From the NCBI GenBank assembly GCA_036500765.1, contig DASYBM010000004.1, positions 1,240,001 to 1,304,000 on the forward strand: DNA of 64,000 bases. The letters are read 5' to 3'. The position numbers and the translations under genes were made by a program. Shown here one piece after another: positions 55,726-64,000 of the stretch. The stretch is from Candidatus Sulfotelmatobacter sp. (GTDB lineage: Bacteria; Acidobacteriota; Terriglobia; Terriglobales; Acidobacteriaceae). Each line of letters starts with the position of its first letter. Position 1 is the first letter of the stretch. The notes beneath the pieces were generated by a model. It was not told where the DNA came from and ran no database searches. It saw only the letters and a list, made by a program, of their open reading frames with translations.

Positions 55726-56898
55726 ATGTCCAGCCCCAATCAAAGTCAGATTACGTTTGAAAATGGCCCCGAACTGCCCACGGAATCGGGCCAAGCCCGG
55801 ACCACAGGGATCCTTCCTTCGCAGGAAATCAGCGGCCTGATCGCTGCGGGTAACGTGATCGCCACTCCGGCAATCAACCCGGAGCACGTCCAGCCGGCAA
55901 GTCTGGATTTGCGGCTCGGAAACATGGCGCACCGCGTCCGCGCGAGCTTTCTTCCCGGACCGAATAGCACGGTCGAGGCCAAGATCAAAGAACTGCGCAT
56001 GACGCGAGTTGACCTCACAGGCGCGCCGGTTTTCGAAAAGGATTGCGTTTATATCGTTCCTCTCGTCGAAGAGCTGAATCTGCCTGAAAACATTTCGGGC
56101 AAGGCCAATCCCAAGAGCACCACCGGCCGCCTCGACATTTTCACGCGCCTCATCACCGACTACGGCACTGAATTTGACTCCGTGCCGCCGGGATATAAAG
56201 GAAAGCTGTACGCCGAAGTGGTGTCGCGCACATTCACCGTTGCGGTTCGAGCCGGGATGCGACTGAGCCAGTTGCGATTTGTGAAAGGCAGTCCGGTCGC
56301 CGGCGACCGTACCATCAGAGAACTGGACCACGAAGAACCGCTGGTCTACATGAATGAAGAAAATCCGGCCAAAGTGCGGCTGCACCGCGGCCTGAGAATC
56401 ACGGTCAATCTGGAAGCCGCAGAAGCTGGCGAAATCATTGCCTACAAGGCGAAGCGGTATGCTCCCGTGATTGAACTGGACCGCATTAACCACTATTCGA
56501 CGGAAGAGTTTTGGGAAGTGCGACATCAGAACAGCAGCAAAAATCTGATTCTCGAGCCCGGCGACTTCTACATTCTCGCTTCCCGCGAAAGAGTACGAGT
56601 TCCGCCGGAATTCGCGGCCGAGATGGTTCCCTTCGATCCGTCCGATGGCGAATTTCGCATTCACTATGCCGGATTCTTCGATCCCGGCTTCGGCTACGGT
56701 TCCAGTGACATCAAGGGAACCCGCGCTGTGCTTGAGGTTCGGGCTCACGAAGTTCCCTTCCTCATGGAGCATGGCCAGCTGGTCGGACGGCTGAACTACA
56801 TGCCCCTGCTGAAACGGCCAGACAAAATCTATGGCACGAATATCGGATCGTCGTATCAACAGCAGGCGCTCACGCTAAGCAAACAATTCCGCCGTTAG
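55726..56898 (+). CDS. dcd: dCTP deaminase, double-domain form
   Basis: At 390 residues the protein is about twice the E. coli Dcd length and has two Dcd-like halves. The first contains HVQPASLDLRLGNMAHRV, NISGKANPKSTTGRLDIFTRLI and VPPGYKGKLYAEVVSRTF. The second contains LEPGDFYILASRERVRVP, AEMVPFDPSDGEFRIHYAGFFDPGFGYG and a VGRLNY end. The family deaminates dCTP to dUTP as the source of dTMP. Related double-length forms occur in other bacteria. It is convergent with the ArsR gene, 25 bp apart. Confidence 0.88.
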   Translation: MSSPNQSQITFENGPELPTESGQARTTGILPSQEISGLIAAGNVIATPAINPEHVQPASLDLRLGNMAHRVRASFLPGPNSTVEAKIKELRMTRVDLTGAPVFEKDCVYIVPLVEELNLPENISGKANPKSTTGRLDIFTRLITDYGTEFDSVPPGYKGKLYAEVVSRTFTVAVRAGMRLSQLRFVKGSPVAGDRTIRELDHEEPLVYMNEENPAKVRLHRGLRITVNLEAAEAGEIIAYKAKRYAPVIELDRINHYSTEEFWEVRHQNSSKNLILEPGDFYILASRERVRVPPEFAAEMVPFDPSDGEFRIHYAGFFDPGFGYGSSDIKGTRAVLEVRAHEVPFLMEHGQLVGRLNYMPLLKRPDKIYGTNIGSSYQQQALTLSKQFRR

Positions 56899-56923
56899 GA
56901 CGGGCACTTTCGCAACTCAGGAT

Positions 56924-57250
56924 TCAGCGGCGGAGTGCTTTCTTCTTATCAAGTCCGATCTTCCCACGCCCGATCTTCCCATGACCAATCTTCAAGACGG
57001 CAAGCGTATACTCCGCGATCGTTTCCGGGATAGCCTCGCTATAGACGAACTGCCCGCTCCGGCGGCAGGAAATCAACTGGGCTTCGCTCAGAATCTTCAG
57101 GTGATGCGAAACCGTTGCCGGAGTTACCCCGTGCATCGAGACGATCTGGCCGCAAGTCATCTCTGGGGACGCGGAAATGGCCTCCAGTATCCTGAGCCGC
57201 GTCGCATCGGACAAGGCCTTCGATATTTTCTCAACGTCCGAACGGTCCAT
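56924..57250 (-). CDS. ArsR-family helix-turn-helix regulator
   Basis: The 108-residue protein has a winged helix: ISKALSDATRLRILEAI, the recognition helix VTPATVSHHLKIL and the wing ISCRRSGQFVYSEA. No metal-binding cysteine pair of the ArsR/SmtB type (CVC in helix 3) is present, so a non-metal signal is likely. The C-terminus carries KIGHGKIGRGKIGL from a 15-bp triplication (56955-56999). It is divergent from the SDR gene across 171 bp, which suggests that it controls that gene. Confidence 0.85.
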   Translation of the reverse strand: MDRSDVEKISKALSDATRLRILEAISASPEMTCGQIVSMHGVTPATVSHHLKILSEAQLISCRRSGQFVYSEAIPETIAEYTLAVLKIGHGKIGRGKIGLDKKKALRR

Positions 57251-57421
57251 GATTACCTATGACTAGTTTAACGTAACGAACCCTCAGCCCTGTCGCCAGC
57301 AACGCATTACTCCTGTGCAAAAGAACTCCTGAAAAGCTTGCGACTTATTATTTCGATGGTCATCTAACTGTCTAATTGCCGGGACACAGGCAGTTAAATT
57401 CATCGAATAAGGAGGCCGGAC

Positions 57422-58171
57422 ATGGCCAGACTTACGGGCAAGGTAGCGGTAGTGACGGGCGGAAACAGCGGCATCGGACTGGCAACGGCCAAGCGTCTTC
57501 AGGAAGAAGGCGCCAGGGTAGCCATCTCTGGCCGAAGCCGCAAAACTCTGGATGAAGCGGTGAAAACAATCGGAAACGGCGTGCTCGCGGTGCAGGCAGA
57601 TGTCTCCAACCTGGCCGACGTGCAGACCCTCTTCGCCGAGGTTTCGCAAAAGCTCGGCAGAATTGACGTGTTATTTGTGAACGCGGGAGTGGCAAAGTTC
57701 GCTCCTTTTGCCGAAACTTCTGAAGGCACATACGACGAGCAGTTCGACATCAACATCAAGGGAGCGTACTTCACCATTCAGAAAGCGCTGCCTCTGCTGA
57801 ATGATGGCGCGTCCATCATTCTCAATACCAGCGTGGCCGATCAAAAAGGCACCGAGGGTGCGAGCGCCTATGCGGCCACCAAGGCGGCACTGCGCTCTCT
57901 GGCGCGGACGGCGGCGGCCGAGCTGGCCGGACGTGGCATTCGCGTCAATGCCGTGGCTCCCGGGCCGATCGTCACGCCCATCTTCGACAAAACCGGCCTT
58001 CCGAAAGAAGCGATCGAAGCATTCGCCAAGGACATGATTGCCAAGGTTCCCATGAAACGCTTTGGACAGCCCGAGGAAGTGGCAGGCGCTGTGGCGTTCC
58101 TGGCATCCCAGGACGCGTCGTACATCACCGGCGTCGAGATCAACGTCGACGGAGGCCTCGGTCAAATCTGA
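57422..58171 (+). CDS. SDR-family oxidoreductase
   Basis: The 249-residue classical SDR has the cofactor motif TGGNSGIG (12-19), NAGV (about 87-90), the catalytic Ser137 in NTSVAD, Tyr150 and Lys154 in SAYAATKAAL, and the PGPIVTPIF segment. The end, ITGVEINVDGGLGQI, is typical. An arginine pair after the second strand (SGRSRKT) suggests NADP(H). GGAGG is close to the ATG. It is divergent from the ArsR regulator. The substrate is unknown. Confidence 0.9.
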   Translation: MARLTGKVAVVTGGNSGIGLATAKRLQEEGARVAISGRSRKTLDEAVKTIGNGVLAVQADVSNLADVQTLFAEVSQKLGRIDVLFVNAGVAKFAPFAETSEGTYDEQFDINIKGAYFTIQKALPLLNDGASIILNTSVADQKGTEGASAYAATKAALRSLARTAAAELAGRGIRVNAVAPGPIVTPIFDKTGLPKEAIEAFAKDMIAKVPMKRFGQPEEVAGAVAFLASQDASYITGVEINVDGGLGQI

Positions 58172-58293
58172 ACCGCCCGAACTATGCTATAGAAGGCTGA
58201 TGATGGAGGCGGGCGGACGCCTCGTCCGCCCCCGGGCGAAGCCCGGCCGTTTGCGCCCTTGCCAATTTCTCTCCCCGTATTGCAAACTTGAGC

Positions 58294-58908
58294 ATGAGGA
58301 TTCTCTCCCGCTTCCTGGCGGCGGCCACCGATGCCGCGCACTTCCCTGCTCCCACCCTGCCGGAAGTCGCTTTCCTCGGCCGTTCCAACGTCGGCAAGTC
58401 CAGTGTCATCAATTCGCTCGTCGGCGCTAAGCTGGCCCGCACCAGTTCCACTCCGGGGCGCACGCGCAGCATTAATTTTTTTGAGATTCGCTGGCCCGGA
58501 AAGCCACATCCTGAACTGATCTTCGCCGATCTCCCCGGTTACGGCTACGCCAAGATTTCCCGCGAAATTTCTCAGGAGTGGCCGAAGTTTATAGAGCCCT
58601 ATCTTAACGATCGGCCTACGCTCAGCCTGTGCATCGTGCTGGTGGATGCCAACATTCCTCCCCAGCAAAGCGATCGCCAACTACTGGATTTCCTCTCCGC
58701 CTCCAATCGCGAATTTCTGATCGTGGCCACCAAGAGCGACCGCCTCTCGAATAATCAACTGCGCAATGCCCTACGCACGTTAACCCAGGAATATCCCGCA
58801 GCCCGCCCGCTTCCCTACTCCGCCAAGACCGGCGCCGGACGCGACGAACTTTGGAAACAGATTCGGCAGGTCGCCCAGCAGTTAGCGGCTACGGAAGCGT
58901 CGTGCTGA
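58294..58908 (+). CDS. engB: Ribosome-biogenesis GTPase EngB (YsxC)
   Basis: It has about 204 residues. G1 is GRSNVGKSS, preceded by LPEVAFL, then TPGRTRSINFF, G3 DLPGYGYAK, G4 TKSD and G5 SAKTGAG. This order and size define EngB, which helps assemble the large ribosomal subunit. The ATG at 58294 is chosen; a TTG two codons earlier is possible. The C-terminus ends in CWK-less TEASC. Confidence 0.93.
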   Translation: MRILSRFLAAATDAAHFPAPTLPEVAFLGRSNVGKSSVINSLVGAKLARTSSTPGRTRSINFFEIRWPGKPHPELIFADLPGYGYAKISREISQEWPKFIEPYLNDRPTLSLCIVLVDANIPPQQSDRQLLDFLSASNREFLIVATKSDRLSNNQLRNALRTLTQEYPAARPLPYSAKTGAGRDELWKQIRQVAQQLAATEASC

Positions 58909-59097
58909 CACCCCACCACGTTAGAAAAGTCTCAACCAACAAATGCTCCTGCGTCGAATCGTAGCCCTAATCTTTGCAGCGCCTTTTCCCGATAGATGCA
59001 GCAGACTTCCCGGCAGGCTTTTTCAGTCCGCGGCCCATCTGGGGATGACTTTCAAGCATCGCGCAGTCCACGCCTCCGCATCGGAGCGCTATTTTTT

Positions 59098-59736
59098 ATG
59101 GCTGAAGAAATCGATGGAAGCGTTTCGTATCTCAAAGCTCTGAAACAATCCTCCGGCTCCGGCGAAGCGACCGGGGCTGCGCCGGCCCGGGAACGCACTT
59201 CCGAGACCAAGGTGACGCCGCGACGGTTCCCAGGCACGGAGAAACGCCGCAGCGTGCGCTACAAGTGCGAGGGCGGCGCGGGAGTGCGCGAGGAGGGCGC
59301 CGATGTGCAAACTTGGGCCCGTTTCACCGACATCAGTCTGCACGGATATTACATCGAAGCGCAGTCCACCTATCCTGTTGGCGCAGTGCTTTACTTGCGG
59401 CTGGAAGCGAACGGCGTGCGCGTCGAAAGCAAAGGAATGGTGAGGGTGAGTTATCCGTGTCTTGGAATGGGGATCGCATTCATCGATCCCTCGGAAGAAA
59501 CGCGTCAACGACTGAAGGAGATGCTCGGCGGCATAACTCGTCCTACCGGACCGATAGGCCCCGGAATCGCTTCTTCACCGCCCGCTGGCGGCGCAATCGG
59601 CGCTTTGCCCGAAGTTCACGATCCTAAAGCCGCGTTGCGCGCGCTCATCGAGTTCTTCGAAAACCGCCAGCTGTTGATGCGCGACGATTTCCTTAAAATC
59701 CTGCGTACCAGCCGGGGTCCGGCCCTGAAGCCGTAA
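59098..59736 (+). CDS. PilZ-domain protein
   Basis: The ATG at 59098 starts a protein of about 212 residues. Residues 40-145 form a PilZ domain, with the c-di-GMP-type motif KRRSVRYKCEGG (RxxxR-like) followed by DISLHGYYIEA (D/NxSxxG). SYPCLGMGIAFID is the last strand. A Gly/Pro-rich linker leads to a helical C-terminal stretch (KAALRALIEFFENRQLLMRDDFLKIL). It could be a c-di-GMP receptor for pilus or polysaccharide control. A longer upstream frame to 58996 has no support. Confidence 0.8.
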   Translation: MAEEIDGSVSYLKALKQSSGSGEATGAAPARERTSETKVTPRRFPGTEKRRSVRYKCEGGAGVREEGADVQTWARFTDISLHGYYIEAQSTYPVGAVLYLRLEANGVRVESKGMVRVSYPCLGMGIAFIDPSEETRQRLKEMLGGITRPTGPIGPGIASSPPAGGAIGALPEVHDPKAALRALIEFFENRQLLMRDDFLKILRTSRGPALKP

Positions 59737-59863
59737 GGCACTTGTTGCCTATCCTGCCACTTTCGCCGGTTGACTCCTGCCGATTTGTCATCTTGAGGCG
59801 CAAGTCAGAGTAGGACCGCCTGTTGAAATCCCGTCCGTTTCTCGCAAAGTTTGTGCATTTATC

Positions 59864-60814
59864 ATGAGCTCCATGGCTCTCTACCTCATCACTGGCATCG
59901 GCGGCTTCATCGGATCGTCTCTGGCGCGCGAGCTCCTTTCGCGCGGCGAACTAGTGCGCGGCGTCGATAATTTTTCTACGGGCAAGCGGGACAATCTCAC
60001 TGACATTCTGGATCGCATCGACTTCCGCGAAGCCGATATCACCGACTTGAACGCCATGCATGCCGCCTGCGCCGGCGTGGACTTCGTGCTGCACCAGGCC
60101 GCGATCCCTTCGGTACCCAAATCGGTTCTCGATCCGCTCGGCAGCAACCAGGCCAACGTCGATGGCACCGTCAACGTGCTCATCGCTGCGCGCGATGCCA
60201 AGGTCAAGCGCGTGATCTATGCCGCGTCATCCTCGGCCTATGGCGATACTCCAACGCTTCCCAAGCATGAAGCAATGAAGCCCGATCCGATTTCTCCCTA
60301 CGCCGTGGCCAAGCTGGCCAGCGAACACTACCTGATTTCTTTTTACCGATGTTATGGCCTCGAGACCGTCGCCCTGCGCTACTTCAACATCTTCGGCCCG
60401 CGGCAGGATCCCTCGTCGCCCTATTCCGGCGTGTTGGCGAAATTCATCGCCGTAATGCTGCGCGGCGAGCAACCCATGATTTTCGGTGACGGCGAGCAAA
60501 GCCGCGACTTCACTTACATTGACAACGCCGTCGAAGCAAATCTGCTGGCCTGCAAAGCACCCGCAGCGCAAGCCGCCGGACAAGTCTTCAACGTCGCCAC
60601 CGGCCGCCGCTGCACGCTCAATGAAACCTTCAAGCTCTTGCAGCCTCTGACCTCGTATTCCGGACAGCCCCTGTACGGTCCCGAGCGCGGCGGCGACATC
60701 AAACACTCGCTGGCTGACATCTCCAAAGCCGAAGCCGCTCTCGGCTACAAACCCAAAGTAGATTTCGAAGAAGGCCTGCGGCGTACAGTGGAGTGGTATC
60801 GGCGAAGAGATTAG
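59864..60814 (+). CDS. NAD-dependent epimerase (extended SDR, UDP-sugar type)
   Basis: The 316-residue protein has the extended-SDR cofactor motif TGIGGFIGS (10-18), DNFSTGKRDN, the AASSSAYGD segment and the catalytic Tyr146/Lys150 pair in SPYAVAK. RYFNIFGPRQDP and YGPERGGDIKHSLADISKAE are characteristic of UDP-N-acetylglucosamine/UDP-glucuronate C4-epimerases of the WbpP type. It probably makes UDP-sugars for surface polysaccharide. The ATG at 59873 is an alternative start. No other sugar gene adjoins. Confidence 0.9.
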   Translation: MSSMALYLITGIGGFIGSSLARELLSRGELVRGVDNFSTGKRDNLTDILDRIDFREADITDLNAMHAACAGVDFVLHQAAIPSVPKSVLDPLGSNQANVDGTVNVLIAARDAKVKRVIYAASSSAYGDTPTLPKHEAMKPDPISPYAVAKLASEHYLISFYRCYGLETVALRYFNIFGPRQDPSSPYSGVLAKFIAVMLRGEQPMIFGDGEQSRDFTYIDNAVEANLLACKAPAAQAAGQVFNVATGRRCTLNETFKLLQPLTSYSGQPLYGPERGGDIKHSLADISKAEAALGYKPKVDFEEGLRRTVEWYRRRD

Positions 60815-60964
60815 AGCCGCCAGAATAGAAATAGTACGAGGCAAGATTCCGCTAGCCGGCAACTCTCGTTCATAGAATGTTCACATAGTCGTAATGCAGG
60901 AGTAGTCGCTCTCGGCGTAACATTGTGCATTCGTTGACTCACGGTCGACGGAGGAGCATGAGTT

Positions 60965-62140
60965 ATGAAAAGGCTAGGTCTAGTTCGGACTGCGGGGATG
61001 CTGCTTGCTTTTTCCCTGGCCATAGCAGCTGCCTTGCCTGCTCAAACGCTGCAAACTGTGGTTTCATTCAACAGTTCCGGGGGCTATCACCCCTATCTCC
61101 CGCCATCACTGGCACCAGACGGTACCCTATACGGCACGACGTATTGGGGCGGAACCAACGATTATGGCACGGTGTTTAAGCTTACGCCATCCGGTACCCT
61201 TACGACGCTCGCCGATTTCTGCATTCAGGGGCCGCCCAATTGCGAACACGACGGGTTCGTGATCGTAGGCAGCGATGGGAACGTCTATGGCACGGACCCA
61301 GGAGGCGGGGACTCAAACGGTGGAACGTTCTTCGAAATCACGTCCGCAGGTGTCGTGAGCGTCCTTTATAACTTCTGCTCTCTGGCTAACTGCGCCGACG
61401 GCTCCGGCCCAGGAGTGGTGCTGCAGGGCAGCAACGGCAACTTCTATGGGGTGACCGCAGCAGGAGGCACCGGCCAGCACTCCTCGGGCACTGTCTTCCA
61501 AATCACGCCCTCAGGCGTCCTGACCACGATTTACAACTTCTGCTCTCTTACTAACTGTGCTGACGGCAGTGGCCCACTTACGTTGGTGGAGGGCAGCGAC
61601 GGAAACTTCTACGGTGCGACCGGCCAAGGCGCCACAAATTCCGATGGTACAGTTTTCCAAATCACGCCCTCAGGCACCCTAACCACTCTTTATAGGTTCT
61701 GCTCTCTTGCTAACTGCGTCGATGGCCAATATCCCGCGGGGTTGATACAGGCGACGAACGGCAACCTGTACGGCACAACGAACTCGGGCGGTACCCAGAA
61801 TCGCGGTACGGTCTTTCAGCTCACGCCATCCGGCACTCTTAAGACGCTCCACAATTTCTGTTCTAGTGCCAACTGCGCCGACGGTAACGGCTATGGTTCT
61901 TATCTGATACAGGGCCGCGATGGCAACTTCTATGGAACGACCCAGACGGGCGGAGCCCTAACGAGAAACTATTGTCCTGACGGCTGCGGAACATTGTTCC
62001 AACTCACGCCCGGCGGTGTGTTGAGCACGCTTTTCCATTTTTGCACGCAGAGCGCCTGCACGGACGGCAATGAGCCGGTGGGCATCGTGCAAGCCAGCGA
62101 CGGCTCATTTTATGGGACAACGTATTGGGGGGGGGACTAA
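60965..62140 (+). CDS. Secreted GloVer-type protein 3, 5' part (frameshifted at G9 tract)
   Basis: A signal peptide (GMLLAFSLAIAAALPAQ) is followed by six complete repeats and the start of a seventh (turns YWGG, PGGG, AAGG, QGAT, SGG, TGG, then YWGG). Between repeats sits a Cys-containing FCSLANCADG segment not found in the other two proteins. The frame stops at 62138-62140, right after a run of nine G's (62127-62135), in the middle of repeat 7. The missing half of that repeat continues in another frame. Without one G the protein would have about 616 residues and be complete. Confidence 0.8.
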   Translation: MKRLGLVRTAGMLLAFSLAIAAALPAQTLQTVVSFNSSGGYHPYLPPSLAPDGTLYGTTYWGGTNDYGTVFKLTPSGTLTTLADFCIQGPPNCEHDGFVIVGSDGNVYGTDPGGGDSNGGTFFEITSAGVVSVLYNFCSLANCADGSGPGVVLQGSNGNFYGVTAAGGTGQHSSGTVFQITPSGVLTTIYNFCSLTNCADGSGPLTLVEGSDGNFYGATGQGATNSDGTVFQITPSGTLTTLYRFCSLANCVDGQYPAGLIQATNGNLYGTTNSGGTQNRGTVFQLTPSGTLKTLHNFCSSANCADGNGYGSYLIQGRDGNFYGTTQTGGALTRNYCPDGCGTLFQLTPGGVLSTLFHFCTQSACTDGNEPVGIVQASDGSFYGTTYWGGD

Positions 62141-62816
62141 CTGCCCTGCGCAAGGCTGTGGCATAGTTTTCAACTGGTCGCCCAACGTTGCCGTGGCGCC
62201 CACGTTTACGCCGGCTTCACTGAGCTTCGGAAGTCAAGCGGTCGACACCACCTCTGCGGCGAAGTCAGTGACGATCAAAAACACCGCTACCGGCGACGTT
62301 GTTCTTGATTTCACCAATTTCGCGGTCAACCCGCCATTCGCGATTTCAGCCAACAACTGCGGCGCTACGTTGGGTTCGGGAGGTAAGAGTTGCAAGGTCA
62401 GCATCACATTCACACCCACGGCTTTGGGAGCCGTAAATGGCGCGTTCAGCGTTTCCGACAACGCTCCAGGTAGTCCTCAGACAGTGCCGCTTTCTGGCAC
62501 CGGCATCGTGCAGACGACTCTGACGCCCAGCAGCCTGACATTTGCAAAGCAAAAAGTCGGCACGACCAGCGCGGCCAAGAACGTGACGTTAAAAAACAAC
62601 CTGCCCACAACGTTGACGGGGATTTCGTATTCGGCAGCGGCACCATTCGCTGTCTCCACTTCGACCTGTGGCACGACGCTGGCGACCAAAGCAAGCTGCA
62701 CAATCAGCGTGACCTTCTCGCCGACGACAACCGGCATCGCAACCGGTACCCTGAGCGTGAACGACAGCGCTGACAATAGCCCGCAGACAGTAAGCCTCAC
62801 GGGCACCGGGGACTAG
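62070..62816 (+). CDS. GloVer protein 3, 3' part: end of repeat 7 plus two Ig-like 'choice-of-anchor D' domains
   Basis: This frame resumes the 3' half of repeat 7 (GGTNCPAQGCGIVFNWSP). Two beta-rich modules of about 100 residues follow: LSFGSQAVDTTSAAKSVTIKN ... PFAISANNCGATL ... SVSDNAPGSPQTVPLSGTG, and LTFAKQKVGTTSAAKNVTLKN ... SVNDSADNSPQTVSLTGTG. Such ASPM-SPD-2-Hydin-like Ig modules commonly end secreted acidobacterial proteins. The ATG at 62070 is probably not a natural start. It should be read as one gene with the frame ending at 62140. Confidence 0.75.
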   Translation: MSRWASCKPATAHFMGQRIGGGTNCPAQGCGIVFNWSPNVAVAPTFTPASLSFGSQAVDTTSAAKSVTIKNTATGDVVLDFTNFAVNPPFAISANNCGATLGSGGKSCKVSITFTPTALGAVNGAFSVSDNAPGSPQTVPLSGTGIVQTTLTPSSLTFAKQKVGTTSAAKNVTLKNNLPTTLTGISYSAAAPFAVSTSTCGTTLATKASCTISVTFSPTTTGIATGTLSVNDSADNSPQTVSLTGTGD

Positions 62817-62873
62817 CGCTCGGCGAGCGCCGGGAATTTACCTTGAAGAAATGAACACATTCCAAGGGAAATA

Positions 62874-62906
62874 AAAAGCCGCCTTTCACGAGGCGGCTTT
62901 TCTTTA
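62874..62906 (+). terminator. Terminator after GloVer protein 3
   Basis: An 11-bp perfect stem (62874-62884 with 62891-62901) has a 6-base loop and is followed by CTTTA. The A-stretch on the left makes it bidirectional. Confidence 0.85.
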
Positions 62907-62997
62907 ATTGACGTATCCGTCGCAAACCGAAGGGCCTTGCGCCCCGCATTACGTTGGTTATCTACGTCCCTACTACTCGCATCGCTACAGTGAGGGC

Positions 62998-63672
62998 ATG
63001 ACACTTTCCTCGATGGTGGTTTCGCGCGACTGGCAGGAAGTCAGTGTTCTGGAATGCATCCTCGGCGGCCTACAGATGGACGTCGCTGTCGAAAACGAAC
63101 CGCAGCAGGCTCTGGCCCGACTCGCCAAATCGAAGATCGACGCGCTCATCGTCGATTGCGATCTGAATGGAAGCTCCCAATTTCTACACGAACTGCAAAG
63201 TGCGGAGACTCTGAAGACTGTGCCGCTCGTCATCATGGGCGGCGCGCGCTGCAATCGGAACCTGGACTCGAGCGGCGCGCTGTTTGCCTTCGAGAAACCA
63301 ATTTCGGTGGAGCAGGCCGTGCGCACGCTTTCCGCCGCACGCAGCATGATCGTCGATGGCCGCTTACGCTATCATCGCGCCGGACTCGAGGTCCCAGTGT
63401 CGCTGAATTTTAAAGGCCAGAAGCCGGTGGACGCCTCTCTGGTCAATCTGAGTCAGGGCGGAATGCAGATTCATACCGACGATCGCGTCGAGGCCGCGAA
63501 GGCTCTCCACGTCTCGTTTGATCTGCCGGGCGCCCGCGCCGGATTGAAAGCCAAAGCAGAGGTCGCGTGGCAGGACAAGCGCGGCAACATGGGCATCCGC
63601 TTCGTCAAACTGGCGCCGCAACAACAGCGCACGTTGCAGTTGTGGCTGGCGCAGCAATATTTTGCGAACTAG
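62998..63672 (+). CDS. Receiver-like + PilZ domain protein
   Basis: From the ATG at 62998 (GAGGG just upstream) the protein has 224 residues. The first 115 form a REC-like fold with the phospho-acceptor position in ALIVDCDLNG, VPLVIMGG and the conserved lysine in AFEKPIS. The second half is a PilZ domain: RLRYHRAGLEVPVSLNFKG, NLSQGGMQIHTDD (the NxSxxG motif) and MGIRFVKL. The RxxxR arginines are only partly matched, so c-di-GMP binding is uncertain. It may link phospho-signalling to motility or pili. Confidence 0.75.
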   Translation: MTLSSMVVSRDWQEVSVLECILGGLQMDVAVENEPQQALARLAKSKIDALIVDCDLNGSSQFLHELQSAETLKTVPLVIMGGARCNRNLDSSGALFAFEKPISVEQAVRTLSAARSMIVDGRLRYHRAGLEVPVSLNFKGQKPVDASLVNLSQGGMQIHTDDRVEAAKALHVSFDLPGARAGLKAKAEVAWQDKRGNMGIRFVKLAPQQQRTLQLWLAQQYFAN

Positions 63673-63722
63673 CGGCTGTGGGTTCTTGGCCGTCATCTGT
63701 CCCCGCTCATCACGAAACCAGC

Positions 63723-64000
63723 TTAACGAAACCGCGCACCGTTTCCTTTTTCATCTTCTGAGGCGGTCACCAACCGCGCCAATCGTTTGCCGGGGCTCGA
63801 TCCTCCGAACAAGGTGAAGAATCCCCAATAAAACCCGGCCACAAATACGACGGCTCCGGCCGCCATCGCCAGCGGCCAAGGTGGAAACTCGCTGGTGACC
63901 GTGAGAAAAACCAGCGCGAATAGCAACAGGGCCGCCAGCACCACCAGTGTGTTTACCGTCCAGATCAGGCTGCGGCCGGAGAGCGGCTGCGAAAGCCAAT
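63723..64000 (-). CDS. Membrane protein, N-terminus beyond window edge
   Basis: The minus-strand frame is open to the last base of the window, so the true start lies outside. The visible 92 or so residues have two hydrophobic segments (LVVLAALLLFALVFLTV and PLAMAAGAVVFVAGFYWGFFTLF), a Pro-rich loop between them, and a C-terminal PGKRLARLVTASEDE tail. The pattern of a short two-helix protein resembles the end of RDD-like or small exporter proteins, but I cannot assign a family. Confidence 0.55.
   Translation of the reverse strand, partial: WLSQPLSGRSLIWTVNTLVVLAALLLFALVFLTVTSEFPPWPLAMAAGAVVFVAGFYWGFFTLFGGSSPGKRLARLVTASEDEKGNGARFR

Noticed and set aside
55642-56859. 405-codon minus-strand frame over dcd
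   Set aside because: Dcd on the plus strand has family motifs along its length; the antisense frame has none.

Overview
The window looks like chromosomal DNA of an acidobacterium (Terriglobia/Koribacter-like). This is inferred from two tandem VWFA-related proteins of the acidobacterial type, three secreted seven-repeat 'NLYGTT / GTVFEL' (GloVer-type) proteins, a pilin array, moderately high GC, and intergenic spacers full of short palindromic and 'gagcgaagc...ggatctc' repeats. It is dense and mostly housekeeping. I see no phage, plasmid, CRISPR array, rRNA or tRNA.

Layout. 1-9 kb: partial acyl-CoA ligase, thiG, small secreted proteins, an FtsB/DivIC-like protein, phosphohexomutase, a frameshifted cutA, a methyltransferase, and a cysteine synthase/cystathionine enzyme pair. 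9-20 kb: DHA2 exporter, two VWA proteins, a DUF1015-amidase-GerMN-rph cluster, an MFS carrier and a CYTH protein. 20-30 kb: secA, an acyl-activating/carrier/acyltransferase fusion, a xerD-small protein-xerC operon, DUF72 and a stand-alone LigD-type polymerase domain. 30-41 kb: a pair of secreted M16 proteases, a small HEXXH protein, a GT-C-like membrane protein, a radical SAM protein, an RsbU-type phosphatase and the first GloVer protein. 41-49 kb: four consecutive type IV pilin genes, an ABC ATPase-permease-TPR operon and a second GloVer protein. 49-57 kb: tig-clpP-clpX-lon proteostasis block and a double-length dCTP deaminase. 57-64 kb: ArsR/SDR pair, engB, PilZ protein, sugar epimerase, a third GloVer gene broken at a G9 tract, a REC-PilZ protein and a partial membrane protein.

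How genes work together. The most coherent system is the pilin island. Each pilin gene is preceded by TGTCA/TGACA elements lying about 110-155 bp upstream of a GG-N10-GC (sigma-54, -24/-12) site; three sites are perfect and one is degenerate. Two pilin genes end in strong hairpin terminators and a third in a weaker one. The following ABC-permease-TPR operon resembles in layout the pilus-assembly ABC genes of Myxococcus (pilGHI). Two PilZ proteins elsewhere in the window could link pili to c-di-GMP.

Other recurring themes are 12-15 bp tandem duplications, inside genes and at gene ends, and palindromic elements, one of which sits in frame inside xerD. Two genes, cutA and the third GloVer gene, carry single-base frameshifts. 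These could be real decay, phase variation or assembly error.
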